Under the pieces are notes generated by a model, which ran no database searches, was not told the origin of the DNA, and saw only the letters and a program-made list of their open reading frames with translations. Below are positions 1 through 12,870 of a stretch of 64,000 nucleotides of DNA, piece after piece. Position 1 is the stretch's first letter; every line of letters begins with the position of its first letter. Made by a program: the position numbers and the translations under genes. The stretch is from Myotis daubentonii (Eukaryota; Chordata; Mammalia; Chiroptera; Vespertilionidae): contig NC_081847.1 of assembly GCF_963259705.1 (NCBI RefSeq), forward strand, positions 94,692,671-94,756,670. Direction: 5' to 3'.

Positions 1-32
1 ACTCTAACCAACTGAGCTACCTGACTAGGGCT
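1..32 (-). mobile_element. Truncated tRNA-related SINE head
   Basis: The first 32 bases, read on the minus strand, give a tRNA-like 5' end (AGCCCTAGTCAGGTAGCTCA followed by GTTGGTTAGAGT). The rest lies outside the window. Confidence 0.6.
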
Positions 33-1311
33 GAGATGTATTTTATTTTTAATTCTTCAAAATGTCTGGGCCAGTTTAATGAAGAAAACTCCTCTTCCCG
101 TTCTAGAGAAGAACATTGATTTTGTCACAGTACATTTTTCTCGAAAGATAAGTATCTACGCAGGTCAGTTCTGTGGTTGGAAATAGACGAAGCATATTTC
201 CTAGGTCCCCTCTGCACACCCAGGCCACGCCAACCTGCCCGTGTCCCTCTCATCCTCCTTTCCCGTGTCCTTCCGGCAGCATTCGGTGACGGGAATGCCT
301 TCACGGCCGGCTCCTCTCTGCCTATTCGCCTCCTAGCTTTTCCAACAGTTTCTATCCCACAGAATTATGCAGAGTGTTGACTTTTCTCCAGGTTGTTAAA
401 TATGAACCTCTCCTGCTCATCTCTGCCTTAGAAACCGGACATGGCTACTGCTTTTCAGAAGCGAAGGAAGAGTGGGCGGCCAAGACATCCCCCCGGTCAC
501 TTTTTACCCTGGACTGTTTTATGTTTTTCTTCACCAAGAGTGAAATTGATGAATGAGCTTAAAATGAGTTGCTTTCAGAGAGGACATAAACTTTATAGCT
601 GTAAGAATGAGATTTCCACTTAGACTGTTTAAGGCGGCATTGGAATTCTGTGCTGTTTGCGCCACGCACCAGGTGGGCACGAATTAGAACATTTCAATAA
701 ATAAAGTGTTGAAAGCTATTGACAGATATTTCCGTGACATTTTTCTCAATAGATGTCCTTTTGTGTTAGAAAATCATCAGCATGTGTATATCGATACAGT
801 ACAAGTATTTAAATTTTTAAGACAGAACTTGAATGAGCTGGTTTGGGTTTTCGAAAAATTGTCATAAAGATAAAGGATTAAAACTTTATTGTGCCCAAAG
901 CATCTTTACCCTTGGACATTGCAGTCTTAGAACTATGTCATAGCTTTGCAGAAGGGAACCTGGGAGTCGCTGTCCGAAGGAGCCAGCCTCCAGCAGCGCG
1001 TCTCCCTCTCCAGTCCGTAGCGGCGCGTGCTGACTAGGCGGGGCTTGTGTTTGGCCCATTTCATAGTCTTTAGCTTTGGGTTTTGACCAACAAAACCCCT
1101 AGGAATATCCACCTCTTCACTATTTCCCAGCTAAGTTGAAATAAGAAAGAAGTTTTTATTACAATATAGCTTGTCCCCCCAGAAATGTGTACGCACTTTG
1201 AATAATGATAAAGGCAGTGTTTATTGAAATACATTTCATTTTCAAGATGTAATCGAATCAGCTGTTAAAGTGTGTATACATGTTTTGGGGGACAACACTG
1301 TATGTTCCTTG

Positions 1312-1425
1312 TGACATTCCTTCCTTCCCTCCTCCCTCCCTCCTTGTCCTCCCCTCCCTCCCTCCCTCCCTGTCGCTCCCTCTCTTGGCCCCTCTCCCCT
1401 CCTCTCTCCTTCCTTTTCCCCATCT
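1312..1425. repeat. Pyrimidine-rich low-complexity tract (CCTCCCT)n
   Basis: About 110 bp of almost pure C/T on the + strand. It produces long Arg/Glu/Gly-rich artefact frames on the minus strand. Confidence 0.9.
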
Positions 1426-2679
1426 CAGTGGAGAATGACTCGCTAGTTGCTCTGACTGACATGACACAGACAGAGGAAGTGGAATGAGCATGATTCATGG
1501 CTGTGCCAGGACCGTCTTGGCTGCAGGGGGAGAGCCTGGATGTGCTGGTGCGTCCAGACTGAAGGCCGAGAGAGAGAAGTAGGTTAGGAACCTGCCGAGC
1601 CAACCTCCTTTCCCCACCAAGTGTGGCGCTGCCTTTCAGGAGCTCAGGGTGATGTGCGCAGCCTCCGCGTCCCCACAGCTCCAGTGGTGACATGTCGGGG
1701 AGTGACTGGGACGCGTAAAGAAAGAGCGGAGCTGTGGGGAGTGGAAGTAGGAGTCTTGTTTGTGCAGAACTTTGTGTCCACGCCGTCTGCTCAGGGTTCA
1801 GGCGACAGTTTAACCCCGTCACTGGGCTGTTGCCATTGAGAGAAAGCGTCCGTGTTGGGCCACGGATGCCTGTGTCACAGGTTGTATCGCCATGAGCGCT
1901 GCTCAGATTGACAGCCCAGAGCAGAGTGCGCCCCAAGAATGGTGTCCTGGCTCCTCTGCGGGAGCTGGGGGGTGGGGGGCGGAGGGGGGCGGTTCACGTC
2001 CATGACCAGCGGGTGCGGCCGACTGGAAACACACGTGGTTCCTTGTGCATCAGCAAGAGGCCCAGAAAGGCAGGCTCGTGTGCTCTGCTGACCCGACAAC
2101 GGACTTGCTGTGGCTCCCGGCTTGAGGGAGGTTTGGTGGGACCGCGGACCATGGGGTGCAGGAACCCTGACCCTGGGAGCGGCCCTCCTGGGCGTGGCCG
2201 GTAACAGCGCTGTCTCAGCCTCCGAGTCTGACACCAGCCCTGAGTGAACTAGATTGTCTCCAAGCCCCGCTGCCCTGGGCCAGGCTCCCAGCGTGAGGGC
2301 AGCTAGAGGTCATGGGCACAGACCTGCTTCCTACCCGCCCCCTTCATTGCTTCTCTCCGTTTTCCATGACAACCACTGTGTCCCGGGGCCTCTGCACACT
2401 CCTGAGCCTGCATGCGGCGCCGTGCGGCGTCTCTGAGGGCATCTCCTTGGGGGGCTCCCAGCGCCCCTCCGCTCCCCCACCTTTCCCAGGCTCTCTGCTC
2501 TGGGGGTGGCGTTGGCTTTTGGAGGGATGCTTGCTCCTCACCTTAGAGCAGCTTCCTGCCATCCTCCATTTCCTTCAAGCACAAAAGCTTTGTCAGAAAC
2601 GTGTCCGGAAGAAGACACTCGGCACAGACTCACTCTGCGTTTCTTTCTCTTTGAAGTGTGTGGTGGCAGGCTTTTCCTG

Positions 2680-2880
2680 TGCTCATTTCTGTTGACACCT
2701 TATAGCCGTAACCCGCTGTTCCCTTTAATTGCTCATTGTTATTAATTACATGGCCGTTACGTGGTTGGCTGCTGGAGCCACTTGGCTGTAGAGAAATCCA
2801 TTTATCATTATTGCTGTGGCAGCCTCAGAACTGCCAGCATCCCATCCGAGATGAATGCCTCAGAGCGCGATCCAGCAGAA
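2680..2880. promoter_or_regulatory. Candidate AT-rich regulatory block
   Basis: This unique-looking stretch holds clustered ATTA/TAAT cores and SOX-like ATTGTT (for example TTATTAATTACATGG near 2740) in otherwise GC-rich DNA. It is a candidate intronic enhancer only; conservation is not shown. Confidence 0.25.
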
Positions 2881-3220
2881 TGTTGAACGCGGGTCAAGTC
2901 CTTCGGCTTCGCCGCCGCCCTGGCTTCGGCTGCTCTCTGCGCCCAGCGCCCGCCTTTCTCTCGCCTTTGTCTGCCTCCCCTGATGCCTGCCCTCCGTGGA
3001 GTGTATTTCACTCCCGTGCAGGGGCCTGTCCACAGAGTGCCCTGTATTTCCTCCCGTATCCCTCACCAAGCATGTTCCCTCTTCGGATTTCCTTTATAAT
3101 TTCCAGTAAGGTTCTTCCTTTACAGCTTCCATTTTGAAACATTACTGTCGGTTGGATATAGCCTAAACCCCGCCCCCTTCCATGAAAACGATCATCATGC
3201 CCTTAAGAGTAACTATAGTA

Positions 3221-3424
3221 GCCCAGCCCCTGGCTCGGTGGTTGAGCGTTGACCTGTGAACCAGGAGGTCACAGTTTGATTCTCCGTCAAGGCACATGCC
3301 CGGGCTGTGGGCTCCATCCCCAATAGGGAGCGAGCAGGAGGCAGCCGATCCACGATTCTCTCTCATCATTGATGTTTCTCTCTCTCCCTCTTCTGTCCTC
3401 TCAAATCAGTAAAAATCAATAAAT
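3221..3424 (+). mobile_element. Ves SINE
   Basis: The tRNA-like head (CTGGCTCGGTGGTTGAGCG) is followed by the B-box-like region, the GCAGGAGGCAGCCGATC body, a CT-rich stretch and an AATAAA-type tail. Confidence 0.9.
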
Positions 3425-3587
3425 TTACAGCCGTAACATTATATTAGACAAGAAGGCTGACAACTACTGAGCTAATATTCAAATGATAAAAATAAAAAAA
3501 GGAACTTATTATAATAACCCTCCTCTACCGACACTGTAAATGAGTAGGCACATTTAGATTCCCAAACTAGGAACCTGGCAGGGGGAC

Positions 3588-3625
3588 GGACGGACGGAGG
3601 GAGGGACGGACGGAGGGATGGACGA
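3588..3625. repeat. (GGAC/GGAGG)n simple repeat
   Basis: Irregular GGAC and GGAGG tandem units. Confidence 0.85.
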
Positions 3626-4566
3626 CTGGTGCACCTGTGCAGACTTGGGCTCCCTCCTGGCGTCTGTGGTTTCTTTAAATCTGGGCTTAATTGGGAATTC
3701 ACGCCCCGCAGCTGCCTGAACCACCGTCCGCGCGACATTAAATTCACACCAGTTAAGCCACCTTAAATGGGGCCGCCTCGAACCTTCCTGAGTAAAACCA
3801 GTGGCCTTAATTACAGCCCGGCAATTCCGAGGTTATGGGCTCTGACCGGTGCGCCGTGCATCACCTTAACAACCGCAGGGCGGTTCCTCGGGGTGGCGGT
3901 GTTGGAGCGGAGGACAGCCAGGTTTGCAGCGCGTTTCTGCAAACTGTTCTTAGAGATCTTACTGCGTTTATTGCACCATTACCTCTCTCTCTTCTTCCAG
4001 GCCCAGTGTCTCAGGTCACAGCAGCCGAACAATTGCACGGAGTCCTGTGCACCCCGCGCAGCGCTGTGCTCCGTGCGCGGTGCTGGTGAGCTTCCTAGTG
4101 TTGCCACCAAGTGGGACGCGCAGGGTGGGGTCCCTTGGAAATCTGAGATGGGGCTCCCTTTCCACCCGCGCGCCCCATGGCCCGTGGGACTCAGGCTTTG
4201 TGGTGAACCCCGGTTCTCACACAGTTTAGAGGAGAAGATGTCATCTTTGCAATACCGTCAGTCACACAGAGTCTTAGGAAATGCCTGACTGGTTTCTTGT
4301 CTTAACCTGTGGGCGCTTACAAGCCCATGTTGTCAGGATCCATAGCATCCCCAGAAGCTGGTGAGCCTCATTCCGTTTCTTCCATTTGATTTGGGGCAGT
4401 GGGGTTGGTGCTTTTTGGAGGGGGTTGTTTTGTTTTCAAGTCCTCAGCAGGGGCAAGCTGTGCTCTCTCCCAAGATAAACCTTCCCAGTGTTCAGAACCT
4501 TTTGTTCCGGTCACTGGTGGCTTTTTGACAAGAAGAAGAAGATTTAAGAAAGGAAAGAACTGACAT

Positions 4567-4789
4567 GGATGGTTGGGCTCAGTGGCTAGAGCGTCAACCT
4601 GCAGACTGAAGGGTCTCGGGTTCTATGCCGGTCAGGGCACAGGCCCAGGTTGCAGGCTCGATTCCCAGTGAGGGGCGTGCAGGAGGCAGCTGATCCATGA
4701 GTCTCTCTTATCACTGATGTTTCTCTCTCTTCCTTCCTCTCTAAAATCAATAAAAAATATTTAAAAAATAAAAATAAGTAAATAAAAAG
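4567..4789 (+). mobile_element. Ves SINE, 'gcagactgaagggtc' subtype
   Basis: The head is GGGCTCAGTGGCTAGAGCG, followed by CTGAAGGGTCTCGGG and an A-rich tail. It differs from the 'gaaccaggaggtcac' subtype elsewhere in the window. Confidence 0.9.
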
Positions 4790-5083
4790 AAAGAGCAGGC
4801 CCCAGCCCTTGGGTAAACTCCGCACAGTGACAGGGACACACCCCTGATGCGAGCTGTGCCGGGTGCAGGGCTGGGTGGCCGGCCCACGGTGCGTGGAGCC
4901 CATACCGACCACTGCACCGTCTCTGTTACCTCGGAAGCAGGTTACGTTCGGTTTACGCTGCATGAACTCTTCTCTTCCATGGGCCCGGCTGTGTGTTTTT
5001 GCACAGCCCTTGGAGGCAGGTACACCTGCACGTCCGCCAGCGCCAGAAGCCCGCTGCGAGGGCAGTACCTGTAGGCCAGTGGT

Positions 5084-5235
5084 TCTCAACCTTGGCTGCA
5101 CATTAGAATCACCCGGGAATCTTTTTAAAATCCTGATTTCTGGGCCTCATCCTCCGGAAATTCTGTTTCTTTGTTACTAATGTTGTGGCCCCTCCCCATC
5201 ACAAAGAAACAGAATTTCAGGAGGATGAGGCACTT
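5084..5235 (+). mobile_element. Old hAT-Charlie (MER5-like) fragment with inverted duplication
   Basis: It starts CCAGTGGTTCTCAACCTTGG and continues with the typical CACATTAGAATCACC motif of MER5-type elements. Its right part is duplicated in inverted orientation, forming the 30-bp arms 5145-5174 and 5201-5230. Confidence 0.65.
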
Positions 5236-5915
5236 ACTATTGGACAAGAGGAAGTTTAAGGCATCGAGTGAAATAATCGCATACATCTGACGTAACCAGT
5301 TAGATGACAGGACGGGGCTGTGCCCTGGAAGCGACGCGACTCCTGGTGGAAATGGTCTGAAACACGAGCTCCGGGTCCCGGCTGGCGGGCAGAGAGATGC
5401 TCTGTGGCTCGGGGTCCTCTTCTGTCTGGTTCTTTCGTGTGTCAGGGCCACAGTATGTCATGAGACTGTCCTCTTGGAATCGGATGAGTGTGAGCCCTAA
5501 GTTTCTTGCCAGAGAAGAGCTGGCAGAGGAGAGGTACTTGGTGAATGCTCCCCTTTCCCACACGTCCTCATCTCCTTTCGGGAAGTGATGGCGGCACGCC
5601 GCCCAGGGTGGATCGGCGGGCCCTTCTGCGTAGGCAGAGGGCCGGCTGTACAAAGGACAGGGGCAGGCTCTTGAAACTCAACCGACAAAATAGTAAATCT
5701 GTTTTGGTTCGCCTCGGCATGTTCTGATGAAGTTAGATGGAGGACTAGCTAAGTATCTGTTTCCCACCGATGGAATAAATACGTATTAAACAGTGAGCTC
5801 TGCTGTTCCAGGCTCTGCGCTTGGCACCAAACACCCACTGCCCTTGCCCCTGACACTCGCCTTGAGCACAAATTGATGAACAACCCAAACCGGTGTCCTG
5901 GCACTTGCTTGGCAT

Positions 5916-6123
5916 CATTTTAAATATATTTTTATCGATTTCATAGAGGAAGGGAGAGGGAGCTAGAAACATCAGTGATGAGAGAGAATCATGGACCAGC
6001 TGCCTACTGCACACCCCCTACTGGGGATGGAGCCCACAACCCGGGCATGTGCCCTGACCGGGAGTCGAACCGTGACCTCCTGGTTCATAGGTTGATGCTC
6101 AACCACTGAGCCACACCAGGTGG
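5916..6123 (-). mobile_element. Ves SINE with 15-bp target duplication
   Basis: Flanked by GCACTTGCTTGGCAT (5901-5915) and GCACTTGCTTGGTAT (6124-6138). The body is complete on the minus strand. Confidence 0.95.
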
Positions 6124-6419
6124 GCACTTGCTTGGTATTACAACGCCCTGGACTGCCACCTCCATGCTTTTGCAGGCCGGGCAAGAGCCGGAGAGCATGA
6201 CTGAATCGGAAACTTGTTATGCCTCCTTATCGCTGATGTCTGATGATGATGGGAAATGGAAGGGCATTTTTATACTCGCCTGGCGTGCTCCTACATTGGC
6301 TGCCAAGGCAGGAAACAGAGCAGCATTCAAGATGAGGTGGTGGAAAGCTCTGTGAAAGGAAAGGGGTGACTGTCATGCATTCAAGTGACATAAAGAGAAA
6401 AGTGTCCAGGTAATCTGGG

Positions 6420-6433
6420 TCCCCCCCCCCCCA
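6420..6433. repeat. Poly-C run
   Basis: About 14 consecutive C on the + strand. Confidence 0.9.
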
Positions 6434-7404
6434 GTGGATCTCAGCGACGGATAAGTCTGGGCTCTCCGGCTCAGACGGAGAAGCCGTTGTTTTAACGCAG
6501 CCTTACCTTCCAAACAGACTGGGGGTGGATTTCAGTTCAGCTGCTCTCAGCTCTCGCGCCCACCCACCCTCACGCGGGCCTCTTGTGGGGCCAGCGTTAT
6601 TGTCACTGAGCAGGTATATAGCTGGTGGTACTACTTTCTTCTGTTCTCGGTTCAGAATGTTTGTCCGTGGGGGTGACGAGTCAGGGGAGTTCAAAGTGGT
6701 TTTTCAATGCTGTACCCAAAACTGATGTTCTTGGGGTTTGTTTGTTTTTAAGTAAAAACATTTGGAGCCCAAGTTTGTACCTCCAAGCTGTTTGCTGGCA
6801 CTGTTCTCTCTGAGCCTTCCACTCCAGGGCCCCTGTTGAGATCAGGAAAGTGGAGAAGGGAAGGATGACGGCCCGGGGTGCAGACGCCCTGGCCAGGGTT
6901 GAAAGGCATCTCTAGTCTCCGTGCCCACCCCTTGTGCCCAGCTTGTGCCAGAATTGCGCTGCCGAGTCCCTAAAGGCGCAGGGAAGCCACCTTTCTGGTG
7001 GGTTGTTTTATTGTTTCAGTAGCATTTCAGGGTTTTCTCCTACATGAGAATATTCTAGTAACTGCTACCCAGAACCGATCATAATAGCCAAGGAATTGGA
7101 CGCTATTACACCTCAGAGCATCTGAAATCCCGCTGCCTGACTCTCCATCCCAACCCACCTGGACCTCCTGCTGGTTTCCAAGCTGCTGCTGTTTATGGGG
7201 CTCCAGGCAGCCCCCGGGTCCTTGAAATCTGCCGGGTGCAGGGCCGCCTCCCCCACTGAACTGTTTCCTCCCAGCCCTGCTGACAGCGAGAAGTCCAGGA
7301 CGGAAACAGCAGGGTCAGGGTCAGGGCCTGGCATAGGAAGGGCAGAGGCGTCGTAGCACTTAAGCCACTGGCCAGAAGCACCTTGTCAATCTTGAAATGA
7401 GATC

Positions 7405-7582
7405 CTGGCCCGGCCCCTGTGCCTCTGGTTAACGTGATGGTTTGATTCCCAGGGCGCATGCCCAGGTTGTGGGCTCCATCCCCAGTGAGGGTGTGCAGGA
7501 GGCAGCCGATCAGTGATTCTCTCTCGTCATTGATGTTTCTGTTCCCCTCTCCCTCTCCCTTCCTCTCTGGACTCAGTAAGAA
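7405..7582 (+). mobile_element. Ves SINE with degraded head
   Basis: The tRNA-like head is shortened, but the central CCCAGGTTGTGGGCTCCATC, the GCAGGAGGCAGCCGATCAG body and the CT tail are clear. Confidence 0.8.
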
Positions 7583-7876
7583 GATTCTGCTGAGACACGT
7601 GGAATGGATGCCACTTGCTTTTCTTGAGATACCCGAGGGGGGCACTTCGGAGAGTCAGAGTCAAGGTCCCTGGCGCGCATTTGCTCTTAGTGGCCCCACG
7701 CCCATCCTCTCTGTGAGTCTCCTGTTGTCACCTCGTACCCTCTCCTGTGGGTTAGGGATACCGGCAGCGGCGGACACTCCCAGGTGGCCAGTGAGAACGT
7801 CCATGTAGGTGCTAGTGTCGGTTGGTCTAAGGCAAGATTCATTTCCAAGGCAAAGTGTTCAAATAATAGGGCAGAG

Positions 7877-8090
7877 ACCGTCTGGCCTGGCTCCGCGGTC
7901 GAGCGTCAGCCTATGAACCAGGAGGTCACGGTTCAATTCCCAGTCAGGGCCCACGCCCGGGTGGCGGGCTCGATCCCCAGTGTGGGGGCGTGCAGGAGGC
8001 AGCTGATCAATGATTCTCTCTCATCATTGATCTCCCCCCCCCTTTCTCTCTAAAAATCAATAAAAACATAGATATTTTTAAAAAGGCACA
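7877..8090 (+). mobile_element. Ves SINE
   Basis: Complete element with an A-rich tail. A GGGCAGAG repeat flanks it (7869-7876 and 8091-8098). Confidence 0.93.
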
Positions 8091-8552
8091 GGGCAGAGCT
8101 TTCTAACCAGTGCAGAGAACGGGCATGCCGCACTCTGCAATCTGAAACTCTGCCTCACTTTGGAGGCTTAATGACTAATCTCCTGGCAAACTTGGAGCCG
8201 TAAGTAATGGTCTCCGTTGCCAAGTTAGCACCTCGGTGAGTTTACAGGGCAGGGCGGCTGTGGAATACGTGCAGCGTTGAGTGCGACAAATTGCCGGGGC
8301 CGGCGCGCCGGGGCCCTGGGAAGACGCGCTGCTGTGTGCGTGGCAAATCGCAGCACACTCGGCCTATTTTTCTGCTCCTGGTTTCGAGGGGGAGCCAGGG
8401 TAGCCAAGGGGTGAGTTGTGTCATGGACGGCTTTTCTTTCTTACTCCTCAGACCCCACGCTTATAAATGCGTCCTTGGAAATTCACTCAGGAAAGAGGAG
8501 AAGCTAAAGGAAGGGGGGAGGGTTGGTTTAGGGCAGTTTTCTTGGATTTAAT

Positions 8553-8554
<2 letters not shown>

Positions 8555-8584
<30 letters not shown>
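8555..8584. repeat. (GT)15 microsatellite
   Basis: Uninterrupted GT dinucleotides. Cys-Val artefact frames cross it. Confidence 0.97.
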
Positions 8585-8586
<2 letters not shown>

Positions 8587-9989
8587 TGCACACGTTGGAA
8601 CAGGAAAAATTACAACTGCAGGGCATCTGGTGCTCGCTGTGGATTGCGAGGGCGGGGCTTGCTCCCGCTCAGGTCAGCCAGTGCCTGTGGCCCAGAAGGC
8701 GTCTGTATCTTTGGACCTTGGCCTGTAGGCTTATGCGGCGGGGGAGGCGGGGAGACCCGCTGGCCGGTCTCAAGGGCCAAGGAGAGAAGGAGTTCTACTT
8801 ACAAACGTTACAGATCGGTCCTGGGTAATGGCCTTGGTGTTGATCAGACCATCCAAGGGGCCCCCGGTGAATCCCGGGGTAAGAGCCGCCGTAAGTCAGC
8901 CACTGCACACGCACTCGTAGCTGCTGCAGATTTGTTTTTATTGACGGCAATGGAAGGCCGCACAGTCGCGGCTGCTCACAGGGCTTCTCCTGTTTCAAGC
9001 TCATACTGAACCGCCAGTGTCTTCAGCTGGGCTCACAGGGGCCACGGTGGAGCGCAGAGCCTGGTTGTGCTTGAGTGTCCAGTGGCGGCGACAGCTTTTC
9101 CGTGACCGCACGGACCGATGCACACTTGTGCTGGTCCAGGTTTTATAAACGAGACAGAAATCGTCACCCCCCATGAAATGGCCTCGGACAGCTGTTGCTC
9201 TTACAGCCATTAGGGAAGGGAGTGCCACCTCCCTGACTCAGGCGATGAGGTTTGTCGCGATTGCGGATTCAGACTCTTCCCTTTGAGACACCATGTGCGT
9301 GCGCGTCAGTCTCTCGTAGGCAGACCTGCCGTCTGTGTACATGATGTTCACACTGAGATGCAGATCAGCAAAGGGGAATGATTATTTTAGCTGAAGTTTA
9401 GGTCCATGTAAAGCCGTTTCCTACCACGCCTGGGCCATCGTGGGCACGCGCGGGGGTGGTGGACCCGGACAGGAGGCTGCTGCCTGCAGCGCGTTCCCAG
9501 TGATGGGAGCGCCCCTGGCCCTTCCTGACCTTGGACTCCAGTGCTGGCCACAGGACCCTCCCCCGCACCAGGACGCCGTGGAGCGGGGCTTTCTGCTTGT
9601 TCTGGAAAGAAACAGATTGACGCTGAAGCCCCATGTTCTTCTCATCCTGTTGGCATTTGCACCTGGCGCGACTTTCTCCCTTTCTCTGCTCGTTTCTACA
9701 GGATTCGGTCAGATGCTTCTCAGGCTCATGCTCGGTCATGGGGTTTTCACTGCATAATATTGCTCATTTCTTGCCCAACTTCTTGGTTATCAGAATTTCA
9801 GTGTTGCAATCACTCTTTATTAATAGGGTACAGGAAGGTTAGTATTTTTTCTTCAGTTTCCAAAGTTACCTACAAAGGCAAATAAATCGTGCTCACTGCA
9901 GAAAACCTGGGGAGTAGGCCTGGGCAGAAAGAGGACGAGGCACCTAGAAGTCTCATCCGCAGGTCCCATCCATAACTCTTAATAAGAAA

Positions 9990-10200
9990 TAGGGCTGCAT
10001 TAGCCTATTATATCCTTAATGGAATATTGTAATGGTTATTAAATCAATTGACTCAGAATCTCTCTGTCATAAATGAGTCAGGCTCTATTATCCAATTACT
10101 GTCAGCTGCTACCTTTCCGGAGAGCAGAAACGGTGACTTGGATTGAATTTTTAAACCGTTGGCACCTCTAAGAAGAAAGCAGAGGAGGAGGTGAGGCTCG
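9990..10200. promoter_or_regulatory. Candidate AT-rich regulatory block
   Basis: Unique-looking DNA with clustered TTAATGG, TTATTAAATCAATTG and CCAATTACTGTCAGCTG-type sites (homeodomain, and an E-box-like CAGCTG). Regulatory role is inference. Confidence 0.25.
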
Positions 10201-11689
10201 AGCTGTGTCTCCGTGGGCAGAATCCAAGTCTCAGGCTGAAGGTCACCTGAAATCGGAGGTGTTGATAGCATCGCCTCATGCACAGCGACTTTACATTAAC
10301 CACTGTCGCTCCTCCCTGTTCTTCACTCCCCGACGCCCCACGAGAAGAAAACAGGAGAGAAGCCCTGCGTTGAAAGGACACGGGGCTTGACGCAGCCGCA
10401 TCCTGCAGCACGGAGGGTGTCAGCGAGTCTGTGAAAAGTCAGACGCTGCTCTTAGCCTCACAGTGCAAATGTCAGAACGCGCACGAGTTCAGTTGAACAC
10501 AGACGCCGAGTAAGGAGAAGCTTTACAGTCCTTTCTGTAAATGAGCTCAGTTTGCCATCACCGTCGATCCCCCTTCTTCAGTGAAAAACTATGAAATGAA
10601 TTCCGTTAACCAGTTGTAATACTTCAGGCCCCCATCTCGTTCATTCTGCGTTTGACCCTGTGGCCGTGGTAGGGGGAGCCTGGGCCCGGGCTCAGGTGGT
10701 TAACACGGGCGAGGAGTGAGTGGGGTGCTGCACGGCCTGAGCTTGCTGCTTTGGCTTGCCTAGCATCGCTGTGGAACAATTCAGATACGTTCTCCATCCT
10801 GTGAAACTAAGGAGGGACAGTTATTTGTTGCAGAAGACCTCACTCTGCTCCTTAGAAGTAAGAGGCAGGTAGACCCTCCCACCTGGTTTCCATATTCCTC
10901 TGTGCCTTTACTGGACGGGGTTCAGCAAGGGCCGGCCCCACGGTGATGGCCTGGGCAGCACCTGGAACGAAGTCTGCAGGAAGCTCGTGCAGTGCTCTAC
11001 CAGTGGTAGCCCCTGTGACTGGGCGAAGGCATCCCCGCTCCCTGGGCCCCGTTCTCCCTGTGAAATGGGGGTGGGAGACGAGTGTCGCCCCTGTGCGAGG
11101 TCAGGTGCCTGCGTTTGGATTCGTTCACGCTCTGATGGGATTGCTCTGTTCTCGGGTAAGAAATGATACACATGGATGAGAACGTGCTCTTGTACAGATG
11201 CACATGCATCTCTTTTGCTTGTTTTCCCTTCTATCATTTTCCCAAACAAAACACTCACAGTCAAGGAAGACAGCGTCACATCAAGGACTCCCGGGCCTCA
11301 TGTACTTTAGGTTCGTGTAACAGTCCATCATTAGCCCCAAGAAGACCCACGGGACCTTCACCGAGAGCGGAAGTTGGAGGATTCTGGAGTGCATGTGGGT
11401 ACTGCTCAACCCACAGGCCACGCTCTTGGTTCTTGTGCCAAACACGTAATTTAAAGATAAAATTAAAACTTAGTTATTGTCGTACTATCAAAATAAAGGC
11501 ACACAGCACTGAGGAAACAGAAAATGTTTAAATTTGTCAAGGCTTCCTGAGGATTAAATCACTGACCCAGTTCCCTACAATAAATCGTGTTTCTTAGGTT
11601 TCTCAATATCTAAAATTTGGCAAATTTTTGGTAACTTTAAAATTAAAAGAAAAAAAAAAAGAACAAAACAGATGAAAACCCCTTGATCT

Positions 11690-11995
11690 TATATAATCCC
11701 TAAAGCTTTTAGTGCAACCCCTTGTCATGTCAGTGTGCACAATTAAACTCCTTCTTACATAATTATAATCGAGGAATTGACTCCGCCACCCAAATACAGA
11801 GTCGGTTTTTATCTCCTGTGAAATGTGGACAGTGCTGGGTGGCTTAATTAGTGCTTTGCTTCTCTTTTTACCAGTTCCGACCCTCTGCTTCTAAAGACGC
11901 ATGCTTGTGTGGGAGGAAAGATTAGGAATACAAATAGAGTGATTGTACCCCGAGTTAGCGGATAATCACTCACTCTGTAATTGGGCTTTTGTGTT
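11690..11995. promoter_or_regulatory. Candidate AT-rich regulatory block
   Basis: Homeodomain cores recur (ACAATTAAAC, ACATAATTATAATC, GGCTTAATTAGTG, GTAATTGGG), with no transposon signature. The block lies about 1.8 kb before an exon. Candidate enhancer only. Confidence 0.28.
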
Positions 11996-12287
11996 GCCAG
12001 TACTATGAACGGGAGGAGGACTCCCGCGCCCGTGTTGTGCTGAACGAGAGGAACGAACGTGGAAGACGTGCCGCCCCCACCGTGTGCTTTTGTCTTTCGT
12101 TCCCAGGTCTGGGGTATCGGACACAGACGTTCCTTGTAACGTGTAATCTTTGCAAATCAGAGAAGATGAAAGCTGGATAACGTCAGGTTAAATGGCAGCC
12201 CTAACCCTTTACTCGCCCTCAGTCGTCGTCCCGTGGCAGCTGGTGTTTGCCTTAGCTTCTCTGCGAAGGTCCCACACCCTGAGCCAG

Positions 12288-12425
12288 GCTGCCTGGGTTC
12301 CAGTGCAGGCGGCCTCGGGGTGGGTTTTGGCTCCAACAGTGATTGCCCTGTGCCTGAGAACAACCGTTACTTCAGCTCCCGGGGCCTCATTCTCCTCCTC
12401 TGTAGAATGGGGCTGGGAAGGGGGA
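12288..12425 (-). mobile_element. MIR SINE fossil
   Basis: The order CTGGGTTCCAGTGC ... TGCCTGAGAAC ... CCTCATTCTCCTCCTCTGTA then GAATGGGG matches an inverted MIR (the familiar 'cctcatctgtaaaatgggg' end), heavily diverged. Confidence 0.55.
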
Positions 12426-12870
12426 TGGGAGAGGAGGCCTCGGGCTGTGGAGGTCAAGGAATTGGTGTCTGTGAGCGCTAGGAACCACAGGGTCTGAAGC
12501 CAGGAATCCCAGGGTCCTTCCCAGGGCTGCTGCTCTTCGCCTCTTACTCTCGCTCATCGAAGCAAGTCAGGGTAATACTTATGTTTTAAATTTCATAAAC
12601 ATTTTCATGAGAGAAAAAAGGCAACATAAAAATAACAGGTTTTATCTATAACACACACGTTTCACATTACATAGCAGTTGTTACTTGAAAATATTTTTCT
12701 ACCATCTTGTTCCTAAGACATCAAAGAAAAATCTGGAAAGTGAGCCTGGAGCTCCTGAAGGTGCCCTTGGAGAAGGGCAGGCCGCGTCCAGCGGGGGTGG
12801 AATTGGAACTGTCTCTCTCAGTGAAGGAGGAACCGGTTGAGAAGAGATGGGGTCTGGGAGGACCATGCAT

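Noticed and set aside
1265..1936. 223-codon minus-strand open frame
   Set aside because: Much of it is a Gly/Arg/Glu run read from the pyrimidine-rich tract at 1312-1425; there is no domain and no splice or promoter context.
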